A stretch of DNA of 64,000 nucleotides from assembly GCF_030867095.1 (NCBI RefSeq), contig NC_081837.1, positions 18,564,001-18,628,000 on the forward strand, written 5' to 3'. This document shows positions 29,316-41,600 of the stretch, piece after piece (within the stretch, counting starts at the first letter, position 1; every line of letters starts with the position of its first letter). Below the pieces are notes generated by a model, which ran no database searches, was not told the DNA's origin, and saw only the letters and a list, made by a program, of their open reading frames with translations. Source of the DNA: Alligator mississippiensis (Eukaryota; Chordata; Crocodylia; Alligatoridae). A program made the translations under genes and the position numbers.

Positions 29316-32300
29316 TGTGGTATAGGATATGTACCTTCAAGGGGCCAATAGCGGGACACCCAGTCTCTCCCTGTGATATATATCAGGTGCGGTTTCTGGT
29401 GGTGGGGAGTTGTAGTTCTCCCTGCACGATGTGAGCATGTGAGTTGATGAATCCTGTTCCTAATCAAGATAAAGCTGTCTACCACTCCACTGGTCTCTGC
29501 TGAATGGTGACTGGAGGATGGGGCCCCAAAGGCGCGGAGGTCTGAGCGAGTCCCCCGTCCCTGGGATCCGGTGGCATACAGCAAACACTGTACAGTGTCA
29601 CAAGTGACCCGTCTCTCGGTCGAGTCACCGGCATCCTGATTAAGGGGGTTGCAGCGTTCATTCCAAGAAAAAAATGGAGCATTTCAAACTTCCACCAGCA
29701 TCCTCCTTCACTGGAAATCTTGGGCAGATTGGAGGAGATGGGAACAGAGGCTTCGATTACACCTTGCAGTCACAAAGGCTGCGGAAGAGGCAGAGGATTA
29801 TAAAATTGCAGTCATGCTTCACTGCACTGGGGATAAAGCCCTAGAAGTTGACACCAACATGCAAGGGGTGTCAAAACCCTTCCTGAGGTGTTTGCAGAAT
29901 TCAAAAAGTACTGCAAACCCAGGAAAAACCCTGTCTTTGAAAGGTAGCAGTTCTGGCAGCTTAGCTACAATGTGAAGCTGCAGGCATAGGTGATTGTGTA
30001 AGGGAGCTCAGAAGCAGAGCACAGCATTGTGAATTTGCACTTGCTGAGGATGTTGTGCTGCAGGACAAAATTGTCTTCATTATAACTGCCTGCAACCTGA
30101 AAGAAAAGCTTCAGCTAAATCCCTCCCTCACCCTAGCGCAGCCTGTGGATAACTGCAGAGCAAAGGCTCTCACAAGTGCTCAGGCCCGAGTTATGTCTGC
30201 AGAAGCAAGCGTGCATACAGGGGAGCAAAAGCCAAGCTGCCAGAGCACTTTGCAAAAGCAAAGCAAGCCACCAGCGAAGCTTGCTCCACAGGTGAGCAAT
30301 GAAGCAAACAAAGGCAGAGCCTGCAGAAGGTGTGGAAGCACACACAAGCCTGGGTCCTGCCCAGCTTTTGGAGAAAGTTGTTACAAATGCTTGGGAGTGA
30401 ACCACTTTGCAAAAATGTGCAAATCAAAGGCAGAGGGTCCAAAATCTGCAAAAGGAGCCAGTGCCCTATATATGGTCCCAATGGCTGCAAGGCGGCTTTC
30501 ACAGACCTTTCCTAGCCAGAATGCCTGGTATAGCACAGTCGTGATCGCTGGCTTGCCAGTCGCTTTGAAGTGAGATCCTGGAGCAGAAGCAAACATTATC
30601 CCAGCAGATGTAGCAAAGCCTTTGAAAGGGAAAGTGCGGAAGACTCCAGCTCATGTTACATTGATTGCCTTCAGCAGTGCACACATCCAACCAAAAAGTG
30701 CAATCCTTGCACACTGCAAATCTGGTGCTAATGAACGTGATTTAACTTTTTATATAACAAACAATAGTGACCCACCAATATGTGGTAGGGTGGCATGCAC
30801 CACCTTAGACCTTCTCCGACATGTCCATGGAATGGCTCGGACAGCACCTGCAACCAAGGCGGACCGTCTCAAAATATACCTGGACGTTTTTGAAGGTTTG
30901 GGCCAGTTTCCTGGTACCCACCACACCGATGTCGACTCAGCGGTACCACCAGTTGTGCATGGTTGTAGAAAAATTCCCTATGCAACCTCAGGTGAGTTGA
31001 AGCCCGCCCTCAAGACGAAAAGTGAGCCTAAAACGAATGCCCACATCGAATGATGGATTGCGAATTGTGCACCTTCTCAAGAGCTCCAACCCAGGAATCA
31101 GAAAGAGCCCACGATCTCACATGAGATCCCAGACCTGCCTTGGCTAAAACTGACAGCAGACATTTTTGACCAACAGGGACAGTCTCATTTGATCCTAGTC
31201 AACTATTACTCCAAGTACCCTGAAGTTTTGCACCTGCCAGACAAAACAGCTGGCATGATAGTAGGCAAAACAAAGTCTGTGTTTGCTCACCATTTCATAC
31301 CTAGAGAAATTGTCTGTGATCACGTGCCATTTGCAAGTCACACGATGAAACAATTTGCAACCGACTGGGGCATAACCATCACCCATTCTAGCCCCGGGTA
31401 CCCACAATCCAATGGCCAGGCTGACCGCACAGTGCAGACCATCAAATCAACTCTTAAGACGACATTGCAGGATGGCTCTGATCTACTTTAATCAATCTGA
31501 GCAACATGCCCATTTCCGGTCTTGAGTAAGGTCCAGCGCAGCTTCTGATGGGGAGACTCCTCCGCAGTCCCCTCCCTGCTACAGCGGGGATGCTGACACC
31601 CAGACGACCGTCGATCGCCTCCCACTACTTGCGGGACCTTCAAAGGAACCAGAAGGAGCGCTAAGACTGCCCAGCTGGTTTCCTGCTGCCTCTACCACAC
31701 GGGGAGAAGTAGGGATGCAAACAAGTACAAGTTGGACACCAGCATCCATCACGGCAAAAAGGGATGAACCGTGCGACAGCCCCCAGCGGTAATCAGGAGG
31801 AACAGAAGACACTTAGGATAGGATTGCTCGTCAGTCCCAGCACGACAAGTTGGTGTACCTCAAGAAATGGCAGCAGAGCAAACTTCAGAAGATGAACCAG
31901 ACCACCATGAGCAAGAGTTTCATCACATTGCAGACAATCCACCTGTTGCCCAGAGGAACCTGATGCCACCACGCCAACTAAGAGTGGACGTGTGGTGAGA
32001 TTGCATGTGAAGAACAAGGACCATAATGGGATAGCGGTAAAGGCTAGAGCCCACTGGTGAGCCGAGTACTAGCAACTTCTGGCTCCACGATCCTGAAACG
32101 TTCCCAGTGTGGAAATAAGTTTCACCAGGCCTCTTGCTTGACTAAGAAGAGAGAGAAAGAGAAGAGAAAAAGGTGCTGATGCTGATGCCATGTGTTTTTA
32201 GATGTTCTAAGATAAGGAAAAACCTTCATGCCTTGTTTTGTCTGTGTGCAGATGTTAACCTCCTCCTTTCCGCCGAACCAGAAGCTGAGAACTGTTCCCA

Positions 32301-35300
32301 AAACATAGTGTTTTTTTCTAAATAAGTAAACTGCTTACGTGCGACAAACGAATGATCAACACCTTTCTGTTTCTCCCCAGGTTGCTTTGTCTGAACCCTG
32401 CATCTTTTCTCGCTGTCTAAAGTATAAATACGCTTGTAAATTTGTAGAGGTCAGAGTTCCTTTGAGAACCCTCCCTGTGATCACTTGTATAGTTTTAAAT
32501 AAACCTAGATGACTCTGCCAATTCTAATACAACCACAACGCGAAGTTTGATTTCTTCCACAATTTGGTGCCGTGACTCGGATAGAGACGCCCGGAGTGAT
32601 CGGTTGAGATACAGACCATCTCCTCACCGATGCCCCGGCTAGCCAAACTAAGGTAAGAGACCGTTTGAAATCTCTACTGGGGCTTTTCAGTGAGAGACTG
32701 CCTGTGTGTCTTCCTGTTCGCCGCTTGAGGCTTACCGTATCCGACCCTTTTGCTGCCAGAATTGTCAGACCCACTATGTAAGTAGGAACTGTGAATGAAG
32801 GTTAAAGAAAAGAGTAAAGAAACTGTGTTGCTGTGGTCAGTGAATGTATTTCATTTCCCCGTGTGCATTGAGTTCAGTTCTGCAAAGAACTATGAGGTCT
32901 TTCTGAAGCTAGGAGTGGAAACCTTGTGCAGCTGCCCCCAGGACACCAGACTGTGTGCTCTTCGAAAGCAAGGGTGCAAGGTGGAAACTCTTAGACTGGA
33001 GGAGATCAGGGTTGTGTGACAAATTTTCCCTCCCCCCCTCTCCTCTGCTGTTGTAAACTCTGTAGGAATTTCAAATCAGATAGTTTCTCATCCTGTTTCC
33101 CAACGCTTACATGTTTCTCTCGGCCCTGTTTCTGATCAACATGCTTTTCTCCTCAGTCCTTGTTCTCCTGTTAATTTGTTAGGCAGAGATTTGCTTTGTC
33201 AACTCAGCTGTACTATTTATTGTTCTCCTCATGGTGTTTATGTGGATGTTCCCTGTGTTAATGAAATGGCTGTACTTGCTACCCTAGCTAGCTAGCTCAC
33301 CTCCTGAGCCTGAGTCCCCTAATCTTTCTGTTACAAGAGGAAATCATAAAGGCTGTCCCTCCGTTTCTCTGGTCCCAACATGCTAATGAAGTAGGGCAAA
33401 TTCATACTGCCCAGCCTGTAAAAATTAGATTAAACCCAGCTAAGCCATTACCTAAAGTTGCTCAATACACTTTATGCCCAGAAGCCGAAGAAGGGATACG
33501 TCCTGTTATAACAGCTCTTTTGAAGCAAGGTATCATTCATTGTCTTGACTAAGAGTCCTTGTAATACAGCTATTCTTCCTGGAAAGAAACCTGGAAAGAA
33601 TACCTATTGCTTTGTACAAGACCTCCGTGCAGTAAATTCTGCAGTTTTACCTACTTTTCCTGTTGTGCCAAATCCAGCCGCTGTCTTGTCCTGTATTCAT
33701 CTTAATGCCTGTTATTTTACTGTTGTTGACTTGTGTTCTGCATTTTTCTCTATCCCTATACATCCTGATAGCCGGTTTCTCTTTGCATTTACCTAGAAGA
33801 GACTTCAGTGTACCTGAACTCGATTGCCCCAAGGCTAGACTGAATCCCCTTGTCTTTTTCCTCAAATTCTGAAGAAGGATTTAGAATACATAATATTTAA
33901 AGACAATTCTGTGCTTGTGCAGTACGTTGATGATCTGCTGTTAGCATCTACCTCCCTTAAAGCCTGTAAAGCTGATTCTTTAACTCTTCTCACCTCTCTT
34001 GGCCTAAAAGGCCATAAAGCATCTAAAGAAAAGCTACAACTTTGTCTCCCTCGTGTCCACTATTTGGGTCATGATATTTCTGCTATGCCTCTATAGTCAA
34101 GCCACTGCAAAACCTGACTCTTGTTAATACCTCTGAGCCTTTGCCCTGGACTTCAAAAGCCGAAGCCGCTTTTGCCTCTATTAAACAAGCTCTGTCGCAA
34201 GCTCATCCCCCAGGCCTTCCTGATTATACCAAACCATTTATTCTTTTTTGTCATGAAAAAGACGGATTTGCACTTGCTGTGCACATGGAGACAAGCACCG
34301 TCCCATTGCTTATTATAGCTCTGCTCTTGACCCAGTTGCAGCCAGACTTCCTCCATGTCTTCGTGCTGTAGCTGCTATTACTGTTGAACTGTTCTGTACC
34401 CTTGTATTAGGTTCTCCCCTTACTGTTCCTATCCCACATGCTGTAGCAGCTCTTTTACTAAAAACTAAAACTCAACACCTTTCAAATGCTAGATTGACTA
34501 AGTATGACATTTTGCTTTTTCTGCTGGAAATATATTACTTTCACTAGATGCCCTGTTTTAAACCCTGCCTCCCTGTTGCCTACTCCTTTAGATGGTGAAC
34601 CCCACGATTGTATTGTTGTTACTGCCCACCTAACAATGCCCCTTGCAAAACCCAAATCTAGTATTTTATGTTGATGGGTCACATCAAAGAAACTCAAAAG
34701 GTTCTCTTGTTGCAGCATATGCAGTATGTTCCCAATGTGATGTTATAGAAAGCCATCACTTGCCCAATGTATATTCAGCTCAAGTTGCTGAGCTTGTGGC
34801 CCTTACCAGGACTTGCACCCTAGCCTCTGGTACCTCTGTTAATATTGACACTGATTCTCGCTATGCCTTTGGTATTGTACATGATTATGGTCAACTTTGG
34901 AAGCAACGAGGCTTCCTCATGTCAAGAAGTGCCAAAATTAGTAATGGGCCATATGTAAATGCCTTGTTAAATGCTTTACAGTTACCTTCTGCTGTTGCTA
35001 TTATTAAATGCCAAGCTCACCACAAACCTTATGATAATGTTACATGTAAAAATGCTCTGGCAGACTCCGCTGCCAAAGCTGTGGCTATTTCCACTCCTCA
35101 GGCTACACCTGTGTTTTTGTCTATCTCAATTAACCAGTCTCCATTGGCAAGTCTTCATGACATTGCCCTCCTCCAAGATCAGGCTCCAGAACCAGAAAAA
35201 TATACGTGGAGACTGGCTGGGTGTTTGTTACACCCTGACCATTTGTGGCGCTGCCCGGACGGCCGCCTGGTTGCCCCAGCGGTCCTTCTTCCCTATCTTG

Positions 35301-37639
35301 CTCGCATACACCACGGCATAGCACACGTGAGCAAAGGGGGGATGATAGAAGCTGTTAAGCTTGATTGGTTTGCTCCAACTTGTTCATCTGTGGCTCAACA
35401 ATACTGTTATACCTGCCCTGTTTGTCAAGCCCCAAATTAGGGAAAACCTGTAAAAACAAAAAAGCAGCACATCCCCCACCTTCGGGGCCATTTGTAAATT
35501 TACAAATAGATTTTATTCAAATGCAGCAATGTTGTTCTTATGAATATGGTCTTGTTATTGTATGTATGTTCTCTGGATGGGTAGAAGCCTACCCATGTGC
35601 AAAAGCTGATACCATCACTGTGAGCAAAAAGTTGCTCAAAGACTTTATTCCAAGGTTTGGTATTCCTTTATCCATAAACTCCGATAGAGGAACTCATTTT
35701 ACTGGGCAGATAATGAAAGAAGTCTGCAAAGTCCTGCAAATCCAGCAGAACTTTCATTGCCCGTACCATCCACAGGCCTCGGGCCAAGTGGAACGCCAAA
35801 ATGGCATTTAAAAAAATTAACTGGCCAAAATTTGTGCTCAGACTCACTTGAAATGGCCAGATGCACTTCCCATAGCCCTTATGAGTATGAGATCTACTGT
35901 CAATCGAAACACCAAACTTAGCCCACATGAAATCCTGATGGGAAGACCCATGAGACTCCCTGCCTCACCACCTGTTGCCTCCCACTTTTGCAATATACAT
36001 TTACTTGATGATATTATTCTAGACTACTGTACGGCACTAATGAAGTGTGTTAAGGCTTTTCATTCACAGGTACAAGCAACTGTCCCCAAGGAAGCAGATG
36101 AGCCCTGCCATTCCATCCTGCCTGCTGACTGGGTCCATGTAAAAGTCCATCAACTGAAGTCATCGGTGGAACCCCGCTGGAAAGGCCCATTCCAGGGACT
36201 CCTGACAGCCAACACTGCAATTAAGTGTCAAGGACTCCAACTGTGGATCCATGCTTCACACACTAAGAAAACATCAGCCCTGCTAGACTTAGAGTCTCCT
36301 CCATATCAACCTTGTAATCAGCCTCCACAGACCGGTAGTGAGCCTAGCGCCTGCCAACAGGAGAGCTCAAGACCAGTAGTGAGCCAAGCGCCTACTGGTG
36401 AAGAGGATTGCCACTACAGAGAGAAGAGGATTTACCACTACAGAATGAAGAAAATGTACCCCAATGACACCACTATGCCTTTCGGGAAAGGAAAAAGGCC
36501 TCTGCCTAGTTCCTGGTTCCCGAGGTGGGGTTGGTTAGTCGTGACTTGGGTACTTCTCAGTCTTTCCTTTTGGATCATCTTATATGAACTTAAAGACTCA
36601 GTAGCTAAAAGAAACTTTGTAAATCAGACTAGACTTCAAAACAGGTCAAAAAGATCACTCCCACACTGGCATGCTCACCAAAGTGCTTTTCTTCAGCTGT
36701 CTTACCCATATGCAAAGGATTTAAATGTTTCTAAATGTTGGGTATGTCCCCACTTGCCTCCTAGTACAATGACAGGGGTGCCCATGATTGCTTTCTCCCT
36801 TAATTGGACGACTTTTGTGATATGTATGTTAAAATAGTGAAAAGGTAAAAAGAAAGAAAAATTAGAAGTTAAAAGGCTCATGTCTATAAATATCTAATAT
36901 GTTGGGCCAAAAAGGCCCAAAAGAGGGGGAAAGTGGAAATAAGTTTAACCAGGCCTCTTACTTGACTAAGAAGAGAGAGAAAGAGAAGAAAAAAGGTGCT
37001 GATGCTGATGCTATGTGTTTTAAAATGTTCTAAGATAAGGAGAAACCTTCATGCCTTGTTTTGTCTGTGTGCAGATGTTAACCTCCTCCTTTCCGCCGAA
37101 CCAGAAGCTGATAACTGTTCCCAAAACATAGTGTTTTTTTCTCGCTGTCTGAAGTATAAATACGCTTGTAAATTTGTAGAGGTCAGAGTTCCTTTGAGAA
37201 CTTTCCCTGTGATCACTAGTACAGTTTTAAAGAAACCTAGATGGCTCTGCCAATTCTAATACAACCACAACGTGAAGTTTGATTTCTTCCACACCAGTTA
37301 AAGTAGCGCCCGATGAACATCCAAGTAGCTAAGAGGGAGCTGCCCGAGTAAAGGACGGGGATGTGGTACATGGGAGGTCCCTTGAAGGGGCCAGCAGTGG
37401 GATGACCCAGTCTCTCCCTGTGATGCCCTGCAGGTGTGGTTTGTGCTGGTGGGTAGTTGTAGTTCTCCCTGCAAGCTGTGAGCTTGTGAGTTGCTGAATC
37501 CTGTTCCTAATAAAGATCAAGCTGTTTGCCACGCCCCCGGTCTCAGCCAAATGGTGACTCGTAGACAGACCCCAAAGGCATGGAGGTCTGAGTGAGTGCC
37601 TCATCCCTGGGACCCATGCCATAGAGCAAGCACTGTCCA
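29316..37639 (+). mobile_element. Ty3/gypsy-like LTR retrotransposon fossil, split by a nested retrovirus
   Basis: LTRs of about 279 and 278 bases (29,316-29,594 and 37,362-37,639), both starting TGTGGTA. They differ heavily by eye, so the copy is old. A purine-rich tract (AAGGACGGGGA) precedes the 3' LTR. Internal parts in order: gag-like region at about 29.65-30.5 kb with a Cys-rich zinc-knuckle cluster (CRRCGSTHKPGSC and CYKCLGVNHFAKMC); the entry to a pol region (RKIPYATSGELKPAL) at about 31.0 kb; and an integrase core at 31.15-31.49 kb (YPQSNGQADRTVQ). Most of the reverse transcriptase is absent. A younger retroviral fossil sits inside at 32,108-37,293. I see no clear target duplication. 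Broken in many places. Confidence 0.8.
32108..37293 (+). mobile_element. Gamma-like endogenous retrovirus, nested, broken
   Basis: 5' LTR 32,108-32,561 and a shorter 3' LTR 36,932-37,293, with TGTGGAA / TTCCACA termini and 4-bp target duplication CCAG (32,104-32,107; 37,294-37,297). Eighteen bases at 32,565-32,582 match the 3' end of tRNA-His (primer site). A purine tract (AAGAGGGGGAAAG) precedes the 3' LTR. No gag recognised. Pol parts: protease end (GRDLLCQ) near 33.2 kb; reverse transcriptase near 33.4-34.1 kb with YVDD; RNase H at about 34.6-35.1 kb (FYVDGSHQRN, DTDSRYAFGI); integrase at 35.3-36.3 kb (HH-CC zinc region, INSDRGTHFTG, PRWKGPFQ). A short envelope start (CWVCPHLPP) follows. 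LTRs differ by about 4 percent over the first 210 bases, so it is fairly young. Broken, with several frame breaks and large losses. Confidence 0.92.
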
Positions 37640-38400
37640 TGGGCCCATCCCTGGCACTTGGGTTCATGTGAGAAGCCCACAAGTGTCCTGTTGGTGTTTT
37701 GGTTGTGCCACAACTATGAGCATGCCCGTCCCTGCTCCCCCTTCCCCATGTGGAGTAACAGAGCCCAGGGAGTGTCCCCCTGAGCTGCACAAGTTCCCCC
37801 CATCCCCTTGCTGGTGGTGGGGGTGAGTGTGGGGCAAGAGGACTATCAGGAAAGTCCACTCCTAGTGACCGCACCGTGCTGGGGAGCTGAGCTGTATCTG
37901 AGCAGGGGCAAGAGGAATGGGAGCTATTTCTCTCCAACAGAAGCAGGGGTGGAGGGTTCGGAGGCCATTGTAACTCTGGATTTGCAGATGGGGCTGAGGC
38001 CGAGCTGGGCTCTGTGTTCCCAGCCCCACCCCACCGGGCAGTGATCAAAGGGGGCTACTGTTTAACCGGGACTCCCTGCACCAGGGTGGTCACTGCTGTG
38101 ACCAGCCAGGGCGGTCACTGCTTGGGCCACACGGACAAGGACAGACAATGCGCCCAAAGAGTTCAGGGGCTCAGGTCATCTGGGGCGGGAGCACCCCCAG
38201 GCCAGGCCAGGCCAAAGGCGCCCACAGCCCCCACACTCAGCACCTTGCCCAGGTGGGAGGGAGACCCCTGGTTGCCATGGCAAAAGAGCTGTTGTGCCCA
38301 GTGACATCACAATGCCCAGCCTCACTCTCAGGTACCGGCTCCTCCCAGTGCTGTCCTGCCCTTCGCCCGCGCCACTTGCCCTTCCTTGTCCTTGTGCCTG
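37640..38400. other. GC-rich DNA, no gene supported
   Basis: Flank of the retroelement nest. Open frames on both strands without domains. GGCCAGGCCAGGCCA at about 38,200 is a short tandem repeat. Confidence 0.5.
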
Positions 38401-38598
38401 TTGGTTAGTTAGTTCCTTACTTTAGCAGTTTGTTGGGTAGTTTGTTAGTTCTTTAGGTAGCTTCTTAGTTCGTTAGGTAGGTAGTTTGTAGTTGATAGGT
38501 TGTTTGTTAGTTCATTAGATAGTTCAATAGTTAGTTAGTTATTTCATTAGTTCGTTAGTTAGTTGTTTGTTTGTTTCTTAGTTAGATTAGTAGTTCCT
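38400..38598 (+). repeat. Degenerate TTAG/GTTAGT repeat tract
   Basis: About 200 bases made mainly of GTTAGT, GTTTGT and TTAGGTAG variants, directly upstream of the first candidate exon of the coiled-coil gene. Confidence 0.8.
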
Positions 38599-38632
38599 AT
38601 CCGGGCATCGGAGGCGAGCACCAGTCGCAGAC

Positions 38633-41600
38633 ATGAGTGCCCTTTCTCCCTCAGCCATGGGGGCAGCCCTGGGGACATGGCACGGGTCCATCCCGGGGAC
38701 TTTTGGGAGATGTGACAAGCTGTGAGCGGGGGCTGAGGGTGGGCAAGGGCCCAGCACTCGGCCCCATGCCTCGTCCCTGCTCGCGGCAGTCCGGCTCCTC
38801 TTTCCTTCCTTCAGCTCAGGGCTGTGTTTCTTTGCAGATGCTCCAGCGGGAGAAGCTGCCCCCCGTGCGCCTGCGCTCCAGCAACCTGGGTGAGACCTGG
38901 GCACGTGCCCCGCCATGGGAGCAAGAAGGGCTGGGCAGCACGAGAGTCCACAGGGCTGTGTGGCTTCCCCTCCCGTCAGGGTTTGGCTAGCAGGCTAAGC
39001 CCACGCTGTCCATGGTGTAATCTGGACAGCCCCCGCCCTGTGCCACCCCCCACCAGCTGTCACCCCCTGCTCTTCACCAGCAAGTTCCCTGGGGAAGGGG
39101 AACAGGACTGGCCCCCATGGGCTCCACACGCTGGGCCAGGTCCTGGCCCTGCAGCCCCTGCCCATGCCCCAGCCCTGGGAGCCTTCCTCCTGGCCATGGC
39201 CCTGCTGCCCTCTGCTCCCTTGCAAGGCGGCGCTCATACGGGCTCTGGGGCTGTGAGGGTGGGGGTCTCTCCCCAGGTGACCCGTGCCCCTCCCAGCTCC
39301 ATGCAGCACATGGGACCCTGGGGACAGTCTCTGTCTCCCACCAACTCCACGGGCCCTCCAAGACTAAGGGAGGGTCATGGGCTCATCCCCCGATCACAGG
39401 GACAGTCCTTCCCGAATACGAGTGTCTGGGGGGACCTGGAGCTGGGGACTCACCTGGGACACAGGGTAACAACCAGCCCCTGGGATCCCCGGGCCCAGCT
39501 CTAGGAGCCGTGCCTGGCCCCAGGGCTCGGGGGGCCACCAACCCTGCATCACGGGGAGATGGGACCTTGCTGCCTAAGTTAGCCCATCGCCCCAGACGCT
39601 CTTTCTTTCTCCAGGAGCACAAACCCCGCTGCCGGTACCACCAGCAGCAGGTGAACGGGTCCCAGCGGGGCTGGGGGCTGTGAGGAGACCAAGTGCGCTG
39701 GCTAATGGGTGCACGGAGGCGTCGACCAGAGGGACAAGGCTGGGCCTGGGCTGCGGGATGGAGGGCAAAAGCAGGGCCAGAAGGACACATGGTGCAAGAG
39801 GTGGCTCCGTGCGCAGACAGACGGGCAGTGGCATGAGGCCTCTCTAACCCACACGCTCTCGTTTCCTGCAGCTGGAGCTGAAGGCACTAAGGGCCTGCCT
39901 GGCTCAACAGGAGCAGGACGCAGCAGTCCTCCTGTCCCGGTAGGTGTGGGGCTGGGGAGCACCGGGCTGTTCCTGGGGTGCCACGCAGGGCTCGGGGCTG
40001 CAGCCCAGGGCCCGTCCCTGCTTCTGCACAAGTCTCTCATTGGGGAAGGGCTGTTTTGTGGGATGGCGCCGTCAGTCTCCCTGAGCCCACAAATGTGCTT
40101 TGTCCCCACAGAACTCAGCAAAGGGAAGAGCAGCTCCTGGTGAGCTGGGGGCGGGGCGGGGGGGCAAGGCCAGCAGCGGTGTGGGGCAGGGGAGGGAGCA
40201 GGCTTAGGCCGAGCTTGGCCAGTTGGGTATATCCCAGAGGACATGAAAGCGGGAAACAGAGTCCTGGCACCTTGCGTGTTGGGGCAGGTGGGGCCTGACA
40301 GGTGCCTCGGGAGGTGCCTCTTTTGGGTGCCTGATATGCTCGATTCAGCCATGGGCATGGTCTGATGGGCTGGGGTGATTGTGGTGCAGACTCAAGTGGA
40401 GGAGCTGCAACAGGAGAATCGCGCCCTGGTGCTGGCCCTCCAGGCACACAGGGAGCAGGGCCAGGCTTTGGAGGACAGCCCACAGAGGTGAGTTGCTCTG
40501 CATGCCCCTGCCCAGGGAGATGGGGAGTGTGTGTGGCCCCGTGTGTGCCCAGGTCAAGGCTGTGCCCCGCTGTGCCAGGCCCTGCACTCAAGGGGCTGGG
40601 TGCTGCCCCGGCTCTATGGGGGGAGGGCATGTGTCTGCGGTGCTGGGCATTACGTGAGCCTTGTGGGTGTCACACTGTGGGACCGGTGGGGTGACAGGTC
40701 TGGGTCTGTGCTGCACGGACCTCCCTTGCTTCGTGGCTGGCTGTCCCCTCCCCCATACTCCGCCAGGTTGCCAGCACTGCGCCAGGGGCTTGCATTTTGT
40801 CCTCACTGCCACTGTTTTTTCATTTGCAACAGCGTCCTGTGGAGGGGGTCGTGGAGGAGTGCCCACCCGTTACCGTGGCGGCCAGCACCCAGGCAGAGGG
40901 CCCCTGCCACGAACACGCCGGTACCAGACCAGGGTCCTCTGCCTGGCCAATACGGGCTGCCAGGGGGAACCCCTGGCCAGGACAGCGGCGAGCACACAAA
41001 CAGAGGCTCACCGCTGTCCAAAAGGACTGGGGCACAGGGAAAGATTTGATGCTTTTTATACTGCTAGTGTGTGGGGGTGCTGGGGGTGTCACGTGCAGTG
41101 TTCCTGCTGCAGGGCAGGCTGGCAGGGCTGGGAGCAGGGGTCTTTGCAGGTCAGGGAGTTCTTCTGTCAAAGGGCCTGTTGGGCTTGAATTCAGTCCACG
41201 ATCCATCTCTGACCAGTTGCTTCTTGTGCAATCAGGCAGAAAAGCCCCTCCCAGGTGGTTGAGGCCGGGACGCAGAAAAGTGCTCCCCCCACTGTGGAAC
41301 CCAGCACCCAGGCAGAGGGCCCCCAAAATCAGGACACCTCCACACAGACAAGGGCCCTCTGCCTGGTAGACGTGGGCTGTGACCCCCTGCCCCTATGGAC
41401 CAAAGCCTTGCAGGGTCCAAAGATGACAAGACAGGGGGAAAGGTATGATGATGTGCCTAGTTTTTTGGGGGGTTTTCTAAAGAAATGTTTCATGCTCCAA
41501 GCCAAATCAGCCAGCTCCGTGAGTCAGTCCAGAACCATAAGTGGCCCTACAGCCAGCAAACATGATGCTTTCTCTAGCGTTAGGTTGTGAGCGTGGGATC

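Noticed and set aside
29649-31491. A domesticated host gag or integrase gene
   Set aside because: The frames lie between two matching LTRs and are fragmentary, as expected for an old retrotransposon; nothing suggests a preserved host gene.
38400-38598. Interstitial telomeric repeat
   Set aside because: The motif is TTAGT/GTTAGT with variants rather than TTAGGG, so it is a degenerate microsatellite.
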